From: Ruminococcus sp.
GTDB taxonomy: Bacteria > Bacillota > Clostridia > Oscillospirales > Ruminococcaceae
Assembly: GCF_017549005.1 (NCBI RefSeq)
Contig: NZ_JAFYYT010000056.1
Location: 1 to 64,000, forward strand
Direction of reading: 5' to 3'
Length of the DNA stretch: 64,000 bases
This document shows positions 49,417-57,630 of this stretch, piece by piece. The notes beneath the pieces were generated by a model. That model was not told the origin of the DNA. It saw only the letters and a list, made by a program, of their open reading frames with translations, and searched no databases. Numbering within the stretch: position 1 is the first letter of the stretch; every line of letters starts with the position of its first letter. Made by a program: the position numbers and the translations under genes.

Positions 49417-49656
49417 ATGGATAACCAGAAACAGGTAGATAACCTCATAGAATTACTTGACGGCTACGTTGAAAAGGGCGGACACCACCTCAACGTAAAC
49501 GTTTTCACCCGCGAAACTCTCCTTGACGCGCAGGCTCACCCCGAGAAGTACCCCCAGCTCACCGTAAGAGTTTCGGGCTACGCGGTAAACTTCGTAAAGC
49601 TGACAAAGGAACAGCAGGACGACGTTATTTCCCGTACATTCCATTCAAATCTGTAA
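49417..49656 (+). CDS. Separate glycyl-radical subunit of pyruvate formate-lyase
   Basis: The start is the ATG at 49417, after AAAAGGAGAAG. The 79 residues match the extreme C-terminus of single-chain Pfl[40 protein letters not shown] with the radical Gly at 54, and [14 protein letters not shown]. The N-terminus ([18 protein letters not shown]) covers the helix that normally follows the split point. It is like the stand-alone spare subunit GrcA/YfiD of enteric bacteria, but here it is the only copy visible beside a catalytic subunit that lacks one, so it is probably the essential partner. Confidence 0.92.
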   Translation: MDNQKQVDNLIELLDGYVEKGGHHLNVNVFTRETLLDAQAHPEKYPQLTVRVSGYAVNFVKLTKEQQDDVISRTFHSNL

Positions 49657-49660
49657 AAAT

Positions 49661-49687
49661 AAGGCTGTACCTTCAAGGTACAGCCTT
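49661..49687. terminator. Terminator of the pyruvate formate-lyase operon
   Basis: AAGGCTGTACCT/AGGTACAGCCTT with a 3-base loop, followed by TTCTTTT. Confidence 0.9.
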
Positions 49688-49698
49688 TCTTTTACTGC

Positions 49699-51618
49699 TC
49701 AAAGCGTATTATAATCTCCTACAAGATAGCCCTGTATCCAACGTGCGTCCAGTGAAGTAATACCGGTTCCCGGCTGATAAACATCGCCGTTTATAACGCC
49801 CTGCTTGGTTATATGGTTTTCATCGGTGCCGCCGATACCGTATTTGTCAGGATTTGCAAGAGCCTGCATGATACGGACAGCGTCGCCCATTTCGACCTTG
49901 CCGTTGCAGTTGGCGTCGCCGGGTGTACGCTCGTCATAGCTGACGGGGATATCATCAACGTCGATCTCAAGCATTGACTCGTCGAACTCCTTATCAGGGT
50001 CAAGTCTCATGAATTTGAGACCGTAATCGCTGGCATACTTTTCGGCTGTAGAGTCCTTGTAGCCGAAAATAATTGTCTTGTTATTTCCTCTTATGGAGCT
50101 CGGCTCCAGGTAGCAGTCAGGATTGAGAACTGCGACCCTTAAACCGTCGACCTCGTCACGATATGTAGAGTTGATAGCCATTCTTTCCACGTATTCAACG
50201 CTTTCGGGAAGGACCATTCTTTTCAGCTCATCGGAAAAGATCGCATAGGAACTGATAGTTTTCAGGCTGCATTCTTCCTTGAAAGTTATCTTTTTCAGGT
50301 ACTGACAGCCGTAAAACGTGTACATATTGATCTTTTCAAGCTTTTCGCCGATGACCGCCTCTTCAAGGGCAGGGAACGAATAAAACGAGCCGTCCCATAC
50401 AGTTCTGACATTCTTTCCTATCTGAACTTTCTTTACATTTGGGTTGTTCTTGTTACTGCCGACATAATTGCTGACTGCAACAACTGGGACTCCGTCGATG
50501 TCGTCGGGAATTACCAGCTCTTCACCGTCGCCCATTCTGACATCGAAAACCTCATAGCCGTCGTCCGCCTTGCACCAGTACATATTGTCGTTCCTGAATA
50601 TTTCACGGCTTTTCTGCTTTGTCGGGTCGAGCTTCTTTTCGTAATCGCCGCTTTCGTACTGCTCGGGAGTGCAATATCTTATGCCGTTCTCCTCTGCGAA
50701 GGACTGTGCGGCAGAACCCTCAGAGCAGACGATTATGAAGCTGGTCCAGTCGCTGAGATTTTCTCTCAGACTGCAATTGGGATTCTTGATTATGATAGCC
50801 GTGTCCTCTTCCTTCGGCTCGTCATCGCTCTTATATGCAGATATCGGGCAGCCGTTGAGAGTTCCTACGCTTGCAGGGATCTCCAGGCTGCTTATGTTCT
50901 TATCATAGAACGCATTGCAGCCCACAGTCTTCAGCCTGTCCCCCAGCTTGATATTCCTGAGAGCCTCGCACTTATGGAATGCATTTTCACCGATAAACTC
51001 GAGACCTCTGCCGAAGCTTATCTCCGATATGGATGTACAGCCCTCGAAAGCGGATTCGTCTATCTTCACAAGGCTGTCCGGGAACTGCACGGAAGTCAGA
51101 CCCGAACATAGTGCGAAAGCGTTTCTGCCAATGGTCGTGAGCTTTCTGTTGAACATGATCTTTTCCATGTTTTCACAGCGATAAAAAGCGCCGCTGCCGA
51201 TAAACAGAAGCTCCTCGGGGAGCTCTATGCTCCTCAGCTCGGTACAGCCCTCAAAGGCGTAGCTTCCGATAGTTTTTATGTTCCGTCCGAAGGTTACGTT
51301 CTCGACTTTAGTGCCGTATATAGCGGTTCCGTTAATTTCTGTAACGGGAACGTTCTTTATCGTGTCGGGAATAGTGATGTCAAATTTCTCTGTTTTTTCG
51401 CGGTATTCAGCGGTCAGCGACCTTACAGCCGCATGATCCTGGTAAACGTCGTATATTATTCCGAATTGTGTGAAGCTTTCGATCTTTGTAAATTCATCTG
51501 TTTCAACGGTTATGCACGAAACATGGTTTACGGCATAAGCCGGCAGTGCAGCTGTGGGAAATGCTCCGCCGACGAGGAGCGCAGCCGTGACCGCTGCCAT
51601 AATTTTAGATTTTTTCAT
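49699..51618 (-). CDS. Secreted BspA-type leucine-rich-repeat protein with C-terminal dockerin
   Basis: The 639 residues have a signal peptide (about 1-30), then LRR_5/BspA-type repeats such as IGSYAFEGCTELRSIELPEEL and IGRNAFALCSGLTSVQFPDS (about 100-250), another set in the middle (about 395-470), and a C-terminal dockerin with GDANCNGKVEMGDAVRIMQA and GVINGDVYQPGTGITSLDAR. Repeats of this kind bind proteins or sugars at the surface. The dockerin suggests display on the cellulosome; the second dockerin loop is unusual in its length. The ligand is unknown. Confidence 0.88.
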   Translation of the reverse strand: MKKSKIMAAVTAALLVGGAFPTAALPAYAVNHVSCITVETDEFTKIESFTQFGIIYDVYQDHAAVRSLTAEYREKTEKFDITIPDTIKNVPVTEINGTAIYGTKVENVTFGRNIKTIGSYAFEGCTELRSIELPEELLFIGSGAFYRCENMEKIMFNRKLTTIGRNAFALCSGLTSVQFPDSLVKIDESAFEGCTSISEISFGRGLEFIGENAFHKCEALRNIKLGDRLKTVGCNAFYDKNISSLEIPASVGTLNGCPISAYKSDDEPKEEDTAIIIKNPNCSLRENLSDWTSFIIVCSEGSAAQSFAEENGIRYCTPEQYESGDYEKKLDPTKQKSREIFRNDNMYWCKADDGYEVFDVRMGDGEELVIPDDIDGVPVVAVSNYVGSNKNNPNVKKVQIGKNVRTVWDGSFYSFPALEEAVIGEKLEKINMYTFYGCQYLKKITFKEECSLKTISSYAIFSDELKRMVLPESVEYVERMAINSTYRDEVDGLRVAVLNPDCYLEPSSIRGNNKTIIFGYKDSTAEKYASDYGLKFMRLDPDKEFDESMLEIDVDDIPVSYDERTPGDANCNGKVEMGDAVRIMQALANPDKYGIGGTDENHITKQGVINGDVYQPGTGITSLDARWIQGYLVGDYNTL

Positions 51619-51672
51619 GTTACAGTCCTCCTTTTATTAAATCTTAACCCCGATAAGACTGTCTCAGCTTAA

Positions 51673-51701
51673 ATTATAACACAATTCACACAAAATCGCA
51701 A
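51673..51701 (-). promoter_or_regulatory. Promoter of the leucine-rich-repeat gene
   Basis: TTGCGA (51696-51701), 17-base spacer, TATAAT (51673-51678) on the minus strand. Confidence 0.7.
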
Positions 51702-51760
51702 TACTGCTTTCCGACAATTCACAGATTATTAACTTTTTGTTAACAGCCTTCGGATCAGAA

Positions 51761-51814
51761 TTAAGAGCTAAGATTTAAGACCTAAGAGCTAAGAACTAAG
51801 AGCAAAGCTTAGGT
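51761..51814. repeat. Imperfect AAGAGCTAAGA tandem repeat
   Basis: Several degenerate tandem units such as AAGAGCTAAG, ATTTAAGACCT, AAGAGCTAAGAACTAAGAGC. The same unit recurs as AGAGCCAAGAACTAA beside the MITE-like element at 54.28 kb. The rest of the 51.6-52.0 kb gap has no gene; it holds the hairpin and terminator listed separately. Confidence 0.55.
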
Positions 51815-51903
51815 GCACAGATAGAGCCACATTGTCTAACAACCTGCACATTTTCCAACGTGCATTTTTGTGCAAAATATAGAATTGCAGAATTATTTTT
51901 TTC

Positions 51904-51929
51904 TTATTAAACGGTTTTCCGTTTAATAA
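51904..51929. terminator. Strong hairpin in the 51.9 kb gap
   Basis: TTATTAAACGG/CCGTTTAATAA with a TTTT loop. It lacks a clear following T-run, so its role is uncertain. Confidence 0.5.
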
Positions 51930-51980
51930 AGGCTGATTTCAGCCCCTTTACAGAAGGGCGTTTTTACTCATAGCAAAAAC

Positions 51981-52000
51981 GGGCGCCCTTTGTGGCGCCC
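51981..52000 (-). terminator. Terminator of the CAP-dockerin gene
   Basis: GGGCGCC/GGCGCCC with a 6-base loop; on the minus strand it is followed by CGTTTTTG. Confidence 0.8.
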
Positions 52001-52045
52001 GTGCACTAATCACTAATTTCCTGCCAATAATCACTGCCCAAACAG

Positions 52046-52795
52046 TCAACGCGAGGAATTATCCGCATAGATACCGAGGATAATTGAAGCGTCCACTGCG
52101 TCAACTATCTCGTCGCTGTTCATATCAGCGCGGGCGTGCTTGTACTGGTCGAGTCTTCCTGACTTTCCCGAAGACATCGCCGCATACTCCTGCAAAACCA
52201 TAGCAGCGTCCACCGCGTCTATGACGCCGTCGTCGTTGAGCTCACCGTGCTTTTCGGGAAGGTAGGCATAGCTGTACTCGCTTAAAGAGCTCATAAAGAG
52301 CTGCGTCCAGTAGAACGTCCCCTCATAGTTTGCACAGCCAACGCCGATATATCTGTAATTCGGGTTAAGAATGCTGTTGCGGTGGTCTGTGGAGTTCATC
52401 CACCCGTTCATAACGCTTTGAGGATCAGGAGAGCCCTTTGCGATATTTTCCGCGATATTTGACCATTTGAGTCCCTGCTCGTCGAAGACATCGAGTCCCG
52501 CCTTGCCGTTCCTGCGCTGATGGCTCCAGTAGGTAGTAGTCTCGTTAACGCGGATAACCGCGCATTTACTGAGCCTCGGGAACATTTTCAGCTCGACAAG
52601 TCCTCTGCTGCGTCTTTCCTTATTGACAAGCTTTATAACGCTGTCCGAATACATAACTAACTGATGCTCGCTGACAGCCTGCTTGTTTGTCTCTGTTATG
52701 ACTGTATTACCGACTGAAGCTGCAAAGGTGGCAGGAGCTGTTATAAAAGCTGCTGTAAGAACCACCGAACCAATTAATGCTGCAATTTTTTTCAT
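52046..52795 (-). CDS. Secreted CAP-domain protein with C-terminal dockerin
   Basis: The 249 residues have a signal peptide (about 1-26), a CAP/SCP domain (about 45-175) with LVNKERRSRGLVELKM, WSNIAENIAKG, NGWMNSTDHRNSILNPNYRYIGVG and a dockerin (about 182-245) with LNDDGVIDAVDAAMVLQEYA and ADMNSDEIVDAVDASIILGI. CAP domains in bacteria are secreted and of unsettled role (binding or hydrolysis). Its dockerin is of the same type as in the SGNH hydrolase and in the element cargo protein. Promoter at 52902-52930. Confidence 0.9.
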   Translation of the reverse strand: MKKIAALIGSVVLTAAFITAPATFAASVGNTVITETNKQAVSEHQLVMYSDSVIKLVNKERRSRGLVELKMFPRLSKCAVIRVNETTTYWSHQRRNGKAGLDVFDEQGLKWSNIAENIAKGSPDPQSVMNGWMNSTDHRNSILNPNYRYIGVGCANYEGTFYWTQLFMSSLSEYSYAYLPEKHGELNDDGVIDAVDAAMVLQEYAAMSSGKSGRLDQYKHARADMNSDEIVDAVDASIILGIYADNSSR

Positions 52796-52901
52796 AGTAA
52801 TGCCTCCTTTTTGCCCCTTTTACGTGACATAACAGTCAGACGCGGAGCTTCCAGAAAATACACGCTTAACAATACCATGACTAAAATCATATCCCAATCC
52901 A

Positions 52902-52930
52902 ATTATAGCACAGTTCACTATGCAAGTCAA
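52902..52930 (-). promoter_or_regulatory. Promoter of the CAP-dockerin gene
   Basis: TTGACT (52925-52930), 17-base spacer, TATAAT (52902-52907) on the minus strand. Confidence 0.75.
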
Positions 52931-52999
52931 CAATTTACAGATATTATTGTCGGCATAAACAATGAGCAGTAAACAAATTATATCATATCAAACAAGAAA

Positions 53000-53021
53000 G
53001 GCTGCACCCGAAAGTACAGCC
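53000..53021 (-). terminator. Terminator of the rplJ-rplL operon
   Basis: GGCTG and CAGCC close a stem with pairing AC/GT inside; TTTCTTGTTT follows on the minus strand. Confidence 0.7.
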
Positions 53022-53048
53022 AGTCTTTGTAAGCATTTTACGCAATGA

Positions 53049-53423
53049 TTACTTGATTTCGATTGTAGCGCCAGCCTCTTCAAACTTAGCCTTGAGCTCG
53101 TTTGCCTCAGCCTCAGAAACGCCTTCCTTGATAGCCTTAGGAGCAGCCTCAACTATCTCCTTAGCTTCCTTAAGGCCAAGTCCGAGAACTTCCTTAGCAA
53201 CCTTGATAACGCCCATCTTAGCGTCGCCGAAGGAAGCAAGGATTACGTCGAACTCTGTCTTAGCAGCAGCAGCGCCGCCTGCAGCACCGCCTGCAGCAGG
53301 AGCAGCAGCGATAGCAGCTGTTACACCGAATTCCTCCTGGATAGCGTCTACGAGCTCAGAAAGCTCAAGAACGGAAAGAGTCTTGATATCTTCAACAAAT
53401 TTTGTGATCTTCTCAGAAGCCAT
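53049..53423 (-). CDS. rplL: Ribosomal protein L7/L12
   Basis: Stalk protein of the large ribosomal subunit that recruits translation factors. The 124 residues show the N-terminal dimer helix, the Ala/Gly hinge ([20 protein letters not shown]) and the globular domain [20 protein letters not shown] with [20 protein letters not shown]. Full length; it follows rplJ after 100 bases with its own GGAG site. Confidence 0.98.
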   Translation of the reverse strand: MASEKITKFVEDIKTLSVLELSELVDAIQEEFGVTAAIAAAPAAGGAAGGAAAAKTEFDVILASFGDAKMGVIKVAKEVLGLGLKEAKEIVEAAPKAIKEGVSEAEANELKAKFEEAGATIEIK

Positions 53424-53523
53424 GATAATAATCTCCTTTTTAATAGTATTTGCCCATATCGGGCTGTGATTTTAAGCTGCGGAGCATATCTCCGCGAAAC
53501 GTGTGTGAAAGACTAAGCGGCGA

Positions 53524-54039
53524 TTAAGCAGCTTCCTCTTCCTTCTTCTTGTCTGCAACAGCGTTGAGAGTAGCAGCCAGCTTCTGGAGTGGGCCCTGGA
53601 GAGAGCCAACGAGCTGAGCGAGGAGGGTATCCTTTGAAGGGATCTTGGAAAGAGCGATAACGCCTGCCTGATCGTAAACTTCGCCTTCAATGTAACCAGC
53701 CTTAAGATTGAACTTCTCATCGCCTGCCTTCTCAGCGAACTTACCGAGGATTCTTGCGGGAGCAGTCTGATCGTCGTTGGAAACAGCGAGAGCAGTTGTG
53801 CCGTTGAGAGCCTCTTCAAAGCCCTCGATACCGCATTCCTTGAAAGCGCGGAGAAGCATTGTGTTCTTCTCTACAAAGTAGTGAACGCCGGCCTCACGGA
53901 GCTCTTTTCTGAGCTTGGTATCCTCTTCAACAGTGATACCCTTGTAATCAACGAGAACGCCTGAAACAGAGTTCTTGATGATCTCGGTGAGTTTCTCGAC
54001 CTTAGCCTTCTTTGCTTCGAGTACAGCATTGCTTGGCAT
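53524..54039 (-). CDS. rplJ: Ribosomal protein L10
   Basis: Base of the L7/L12 stalk. The 171 residues open MPSNAVLEAKKAKVEKLTEI and include VSGVLVDYKGITVEEDTKLR and VEKNTMLLRAFKECG, then the C-terminal helix that binds L12 dimers. The start follows an L10-type leader and GGAGG. Autoregulation by L10 bound to that leader is known for the family. Confidence 0.97.
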   Translation of the reverse strand: MPSNAVLEAKKAKVEKLTEIIKNSVSGVLVDYKGITVEEDTKLRKELREAGVHYFVEKNTMLLRAFKECGIEGFEEALNGTTALAVSNDDQTAPARILGKFAEKAGDEKFNLKAGYIEGEVYDQAGVIALSKIPSKDTLLAQLVGSLQGPLQKLAATLNAVADKKKEEEAA

Positions 54040-54069
54040 AGTGTGTATTCACCTCCGAATGAAATTTAT

Positions 54070-54214
54070 CGTATTCAGAGAGAGCAATAAAAATGCCCAT
54101 TCCGACAGCGCAGAATGGACAATGATAATTCTATCAATTGCTATTCCTCGGCGGGACTTACTGAGCGTGAGCTCTGCCAGCTGTCTTTAGAATACGAGCT
54201 GTATTTTTCACAGC
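54070..54214 (-). promoter_or_regulatory. Ribosomal protein L10 leader with attenuator
   Basis: On the minus strand the transcript from 54214 carries AAAGACAGCTGGCAGAGC and GTCCCGCCGAGG, close to the conserved core of L10 leaders, and then a hairpin CCATTC/GGAATGG followed by ATTTTTATT. L10 (with L12) binds the leader to shut down its own operon. Confidence 0.8.
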
Positions 54215-54220
54215 TTGATA

Positions 54221-54249
54221 ATTATAGCATACTTTTTTTCGTTTGTCAA
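54221..54249 (-). promoter_or_regulatory. Promoter of rplJ-rplL
   Basis: TTGACA (54244-54249), 17-base spacer, TATAAT (54221-54226), both consensus, minus strand. Confidence 0.9.
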
Positions 54250-54279
54250 GCATTTTCTGAAAAAAAGAGCCAAGAACTA

Positions 54280-54447
54280 AATTCATAATTTTTAGTCTGT
54301 AGGGGAGCCCGTCCCCGGGCTCCCGACCGCGATGATGCGTATATTGCGGGAGAGCGAAGGTGACTCCCTGTAGTACAGGGAGATGTCCGAAGGACAGAGG
54401 GTACGGGCGCCTGTTAGGCGGCGTTCCCTACAAAACAATTATGAATT
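54280..54447. mobile_element. MITE-like element of 168 bp
   Basis: Ends AATTCATAATT (54280-54290) and AATTATGAATT (54437-54447) are inverted; a further inverted pair TGTAGGG/CCCTACA lies at 54298-54304 and 54426-54432. The interior is GC-rich with small hairpins (GGGAGCCCG..., CTCCCTGTAGTACAGGGAG, TGTCCGAAGGACA) unlike the surrounding AT-rich gap. It has no coding capacity. It resembles non-autonomous inverted-repeat elements common in gut Clostridia. Confidence 0.65.
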
Positions 54448-54450
54448 AAA

Positions 54451-54472
54451 AAGGGCGGATCGCTCCGCCCTT
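54451..54472 (-). terminator. Terminator of the transketolase operon
   Basis: AAGGGCGGA/TCCGCCCTT with a 4-base loop and TTTTTAATTC on the minus strand, directly past the stop codon. Confidence 0.85.
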
Positions 54473-54476
54473 GCAA

Positions 54477-55421
54477 TTACTTTTTAAGGTTAGCCTTGAC
54501 TGTCTTAACGATGTTCTCAGCTGAGAGGCCGAACTCCTTGAGGAGAGCCACAGCAGGACCTGAGTGACCGAACTCGTCGTTCACGCCGATCTTTACTACA
54601 GGAACAGGACAGCACTCTGTAACTGCGTCTGCAACTGCCGAACCGAGACCGCCGATAACGCTGTGCTCCTCGGCTGTAACGATGAGACCTGTCTCCTTGG
54701 CACACTTGCAGATGAGCTCCTTGTCGAGAGGCTTGATAGTGTGGATATTAACAACTCTTGCGGAGATACCCTCTGCCTCCAGTGTCTTTGCAGCTTCAAC
54801 AGCTTCGTTTACCATGAGACCTGTAGCAACGATGGTAACGTCCTTACCGTCCTTCATGACAACGCCCTTGCCGAGCTCGAACTTGTAGCTTGCAGCGTCG
54901 TTGATAACGGGTACTGCAAGTCTGCCGAAACGCATATATACAGGACCATTGAAGTCGAGAGCAGCCTTAACGGCAGCCTTTGCCTCAACATCGTCGCATG
55001 GGTTGATGATAGTCATTCCGGGGATAGTTCTCATAAGAGCGATATCCTCGTTGCACTGATGTGTAGCGCCGTCCTCACCTACTGAGATACCTGCGTGTGT
55101 AGCGCCGATCTTAACGTTGAGGTGCGGATAGCCGATAGAGTTTCTTACTATTTCAAAAGCTCTTCCTGCTGCGAACATAGCGAATGTGCTTGCGAAAGGT
55201 ATCTTACCGCAGGCTGCGAGACCTGCAGCAACGCCCATCATGTTAGCCTCTGCGATACCGCAGTCGAAGAAACGGTCGGGATAAGCCTTCTTGAAAATGC
55301 CTGTCTTTGTAGCAGCAGCAAGGTCTGCATCGAGAACTATCAAGTCCTTGTATTCCCCGGCAAGCTCTTTAAGAGCCTCGCCGTAGCTTTCTCTGGTAGC
55401 CTTTTTGATAACATCTGCCAT
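54477..55421 (-). CDS. Transketolase, C-terminal subunit
   Basis: The 314 residues cover the pyrimidine-binding and C-terminal domains of transketolase: FFDCGIAEANMMGVAAGLAA (with the catalytic Glu in GIAEANM), ATHAGISVGEDGATHQCNED, and EEHSVIGGLGSAVAD. Two-gene transketolases occur in archaea and many Firmicutes. It follows the N-terminal subunit after 5 bases. It works with thiamine diphosphate in the pentose-phosphate route. Confidence 0.95.
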   Translation of the reverse strand: MADVIKKATRESYGEALKELAGEYKDLIVLDADLAAATKTGIFKKAYPDRFFDCGIAEANMMGVAAGLAACGKIPFASTFAMFAAGRAFEIVRNSIGYPHLNVKIGATHAGISVGEDGATHQCNEDIALMRTIPGMTIINPCDDVEAKAAVKAALDFNGPVYMRFGRLAVPVINDAASYKFELGKGVVMKDGKDVTIVATGLMVNEAVEAAKTLEAEGISARVVNIHTIKPLDKELICKCAKETGLIVTAEEHSVIGGLGSAVADAVTECCPVPVVKIGVNDEFGHSGPAVALLKEFGLSAENIVKTVKANLKK

Positions 55422-55426
55422 GATAA

Positions 55427-56266
55427 TTAGTCCTCCAATTCCTTTAACTGCGCATTGAGCTCAGCCATTGCCTGCTCATACTGCTCCTGGTTGGGAGCTG
55501 TACCGTGCCAGCTTACCTGATTTTCCATGAATGAAACGCCCTTGCCCTTTGTGGACTTCTGAATGATAGCCACGGGCTTGTCCTTTACGGACTCAGCTTC
55601 TGTGAAAGCTCTGTCGATGTCGTCGAAGTCGTGAGCGTCCATTGTGATAACGTGCCAGCCGAAAGCTGCGAACTTATCGGTGATAGGCTCAGGTGAGCAT
55701 ACCTCAGTGATGGGACCGTCTATCTGTAAGCCGTTGTTATCAACGATAGCAACGAGGTTTGCGAGCTTCTTGTGAGCTGCGAACATAGCAGCTTCCCATA
55801 CCTGTCCTTCCTCGATCTCGCCGTCGCCGAGGATAGTGTACACCTTGTATGACTTGCCGTCTATCTTGCCTGCAAGAGCCATACCGCAGGCAGCTGAGAT
55901 ACCCTGTCCGAGAGAGCCGCTTGACATATCAACGCCCGGTATGTGGATACAAGGATGTCCCTGAAGAAGTGCGCCTATATGACGGAGGGATTTCAGCTCG
56001 TCAACAGAAAAATAGCCTCTCTGTGCAAGTACTGAGTACAGCGCAGGAGCCGTATGTCCTTTTGAAAGAACGAATCTGTCTCTGTCGGGAGCGTCAGGGT
56101 TCTTGGGATCGTTGTTCATCTTGTTGAAGTAGAGATAAGTGAGAGTGTCGCTTATCGAGAGCGAACCGCCCGGGTGACCTGATTTAGCGTTATAAGTGCC
56201 TTCTATAACGCCCATTCTTACCTTGCAGGCAGTTTTCTGCAATTCCTTTTTAAGCTTTGCGTCCAT
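55427..56266 (-). CDS. Transketolase, N-terminal subunit
   Basis: The start is set at ATG 56264-56266, after GGAGGTCAAT; an upstream ATG has no site. The 279 residues carry the thiamine-diphosphate domain: SGHPGGSLSISDTLTYLYF, VDMSSGSLGQGISAACGMAL and the motif GDGEIEEGQVWEAAMFAAHKKL with NLVAIVDNN. It is the partner of the downstream C-terminal subunit. Confidence 0.95.
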   Translation of the reverse strand: MDAKLKKELQKTACKVRMGVIEGTYNAKSGHPGGSLSISDTLTYLYFNKMNNDPKNPDAPDRDRFVLSKGHTAPALYSVLAQRGYFSVDELKSLRHIGALLQGHPCIHIPGVDMSSGSLGQGISAACGMALAGKIDGKSYKVYTILGDGEIEEGQVWEAAMFAAHKKLANLVAIVDNNGLQIDGPITEVCSPEPITDKFAAFGWHVITMDAHDFDDIDRAFTEAESVKDKPVAIIQKSTKGKGVSFMENQVSWHGTAPNQEQYEQAMAELNAQLKELED

Positions 56267-56394
56267 ATTGACCTCCAATATTTTATTTAACGGCATAATG
56301 CCGTGATCTGCTTTTTGGGAGCAGGGGCAGGCGTTCTCCTCCATCCAAAATGCGTAACCCAGACGGACGGTCCCACCCCTGCGGGGTTGGCTAT
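56267..56394 (-). promoter_or_regulatory. GC-rich leader of the transketolase operon
   Basis: About 128 bases of untranslated RNA between the promoter and the first gene. It contains CCCCGC/GGGG and GGCATTATGCC hairpins and a GGGAGCAGGGGCAGGCG block. I could not match it to a known riboswitch; it could be a folded leader or neutral. Confidence 0.35.
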
Positions 56395-56400
56395 ACCAAT

Positions 56401-56429
56401 ATTATACCGCAATAATTGAGTGATTGCAA
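56401..56429 (-). promoter_or_regulatory. Promoter of the transketolase operon
   Basis: TTGCAA (56424-56429), 17-base spacer, TATAAT (56401-56406) on the minus strand. Confidence 0.75.
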
Positions 56430-56466
56430 TGCATTTCTTGCTGAAAATGTAAATTTAATATGTACA

Positions 56467-56793
56467 TTATCTTACAGCCATCATTATTAATACAATGACA
56501 TAAAATATGAAAAAGCCCGTACACACCACAGCAGGCAGTGATATGAGCAGTTTATTCTGTCTTTCGTGGAGAGTTCCTCTCAGTCTCAGCGCTTTCATGA
56601 GCAGCAGAGAGATTATCCACATGGGTATAGTGAATACTGCCAGTGCAAGAGTTGCGGCGTCCTCGAGAGTGAAATTCATGGTCTCCTCCGAGCTCCTTCC
56701 GCTCACCCTGCTGTATACCAGCAGTCCGATAAGTCCCAGCAGGCATATTACTGCGACTATGTATACCGTTATTGCCGCCTTCTTTTTCTTCAT
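56467..56793 (-). CDS. Three-helix membrane protein, unknown
   Basis: The 108 residues have hydrophobic helices at about 8-27, 50-67 and 84-106 with a basic start. There is no recognisable motif. It follows the HAD-family gene by 4 bases on the minus strand and is probably its operon partner. Confidence 0.6.
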   Translation of the reverse strand: MKKKKAAITVYIVAVICLLGLIGLLVYSRVSGRSSEETMNFTLEDAATLALAVFTIPMWIISLLLMKALRLRGTLHERQNKLLISLPAVVCTGFFIFYVIVLIMMAVR

Positions 56794-56797
56794 TGTT

Positions 56798-57619
56798 CTA
56801 CTTTCTGCACCTTTCGATTATATATTCTATAAGCTCTGAAACAGCTCCCTCGTCGTTGGTGCGGTCAAGGATAAGGTCTGCCTTTTCCTTTACGGATCTT
56901 TCAGCGTTTGCGGGACAAGCTCCCACATCGGCTTCGACTATCATCTCTATATCGTTGTCAAAGTCGCCTACTGACACAAATGTGCAGCCCTCCATGCCGC
57001 TCAGCTTTCTGTACTCTGCAAGAGCCGAGCCCTTGCTCACTCCCAAGGGGAGCATTTCAAGAAATATATCCGAGGACTTGACATAGTCTACGCCCTCATG
57101 TCCCAGCTTCTTCACAAGAAGCTCCATATGCTCCACGTCCTCCGGGGACAGGGAGAAAAGCACCTTCAGCCAGCCGCCGTCCTCTATATCTTTCAGCTCC
57201 GCATAGTTCGGGACAATGCCGCAGAGCCTTGTGTGCAGCTGCTGATAATCTGTATTGCTGAAAACATAGGTGCCGTCGGTTTTCAGCACCTCTCCGCCCG
57301 CCTCGGGCATGAGACCGAGAAGCTCTTCAACGTAGCTCCTTGCTTCTTTCGGGAGAGGATGTGTGTAAAGTGTTTTTCCGCTTTTGTAGTCGTGGATAGC
57401 CGCTCCGTTATACATTATTATAGGATAACCGAGGGGAAGTATGCTGAGGAACTGCTCAAAGGACTGAACAGTGCGGCCTGTTGCCACTGTGAAACGTCCG
57501 CCCATAGCCGTAAAGCGCTCTATAGCGCGGCGGTCGGTGTCGGTTATCCGCTTGTCCGTACTCAGCAGAGTACCGTCAAGGTCGCTCAGCAGGACTACTT
57601 TTGATATATCTTCAAACAA
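56798..57619 (-). CDS. HAD-superfamily Cof-type phosphatase
   Basis: The 273 residues show HAD motif I LLSDLDGTLLST, motif II VATGRT, and motif III/IV GVSKGSALAEY with VSVGDFDNDIEM. This is the Cof/YidA-like subgroup that hydrolyses sugar phosphates and related compounds; the substrate is unknown. It follows the RluD-type gene by 11 bases. Confidence 0.92.
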   Translation of the reverse strand: MFEDISKVVLLSDLDGTLLSTDKRITDTDRRAIERFTAMGGRFTVATGRTVQSFEQFLSILPLGYPIIMYNGAAIHDYKSGKTLYTHPLPKEARSYVEELLGLMPEAGGEVLKTDGTYVFSNTDYQQLHTRLCGIVPNYAELKDIEDGGWLKVLFSLSPEDVEHMELLVKKLGHEGVDYVKSSDIFLEMLPLGVSKGSALAEYRKLSGMEGCTFVSVGDFDNDIEMIVEADVGACPANAERSVKEKADLILDRTNDEGAVSELIEYIIERCRK

Positions 57620-57630
57620 GGGTATTCCTC

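Noticed and set aside
47065-49656. Pyruvate formate-lyase split caused by a sequencing frameshift
   Set aside because: The parts are separated by 249 bases holding another gene, and each has its own ribosome-binding site. A single error cannot produce this.
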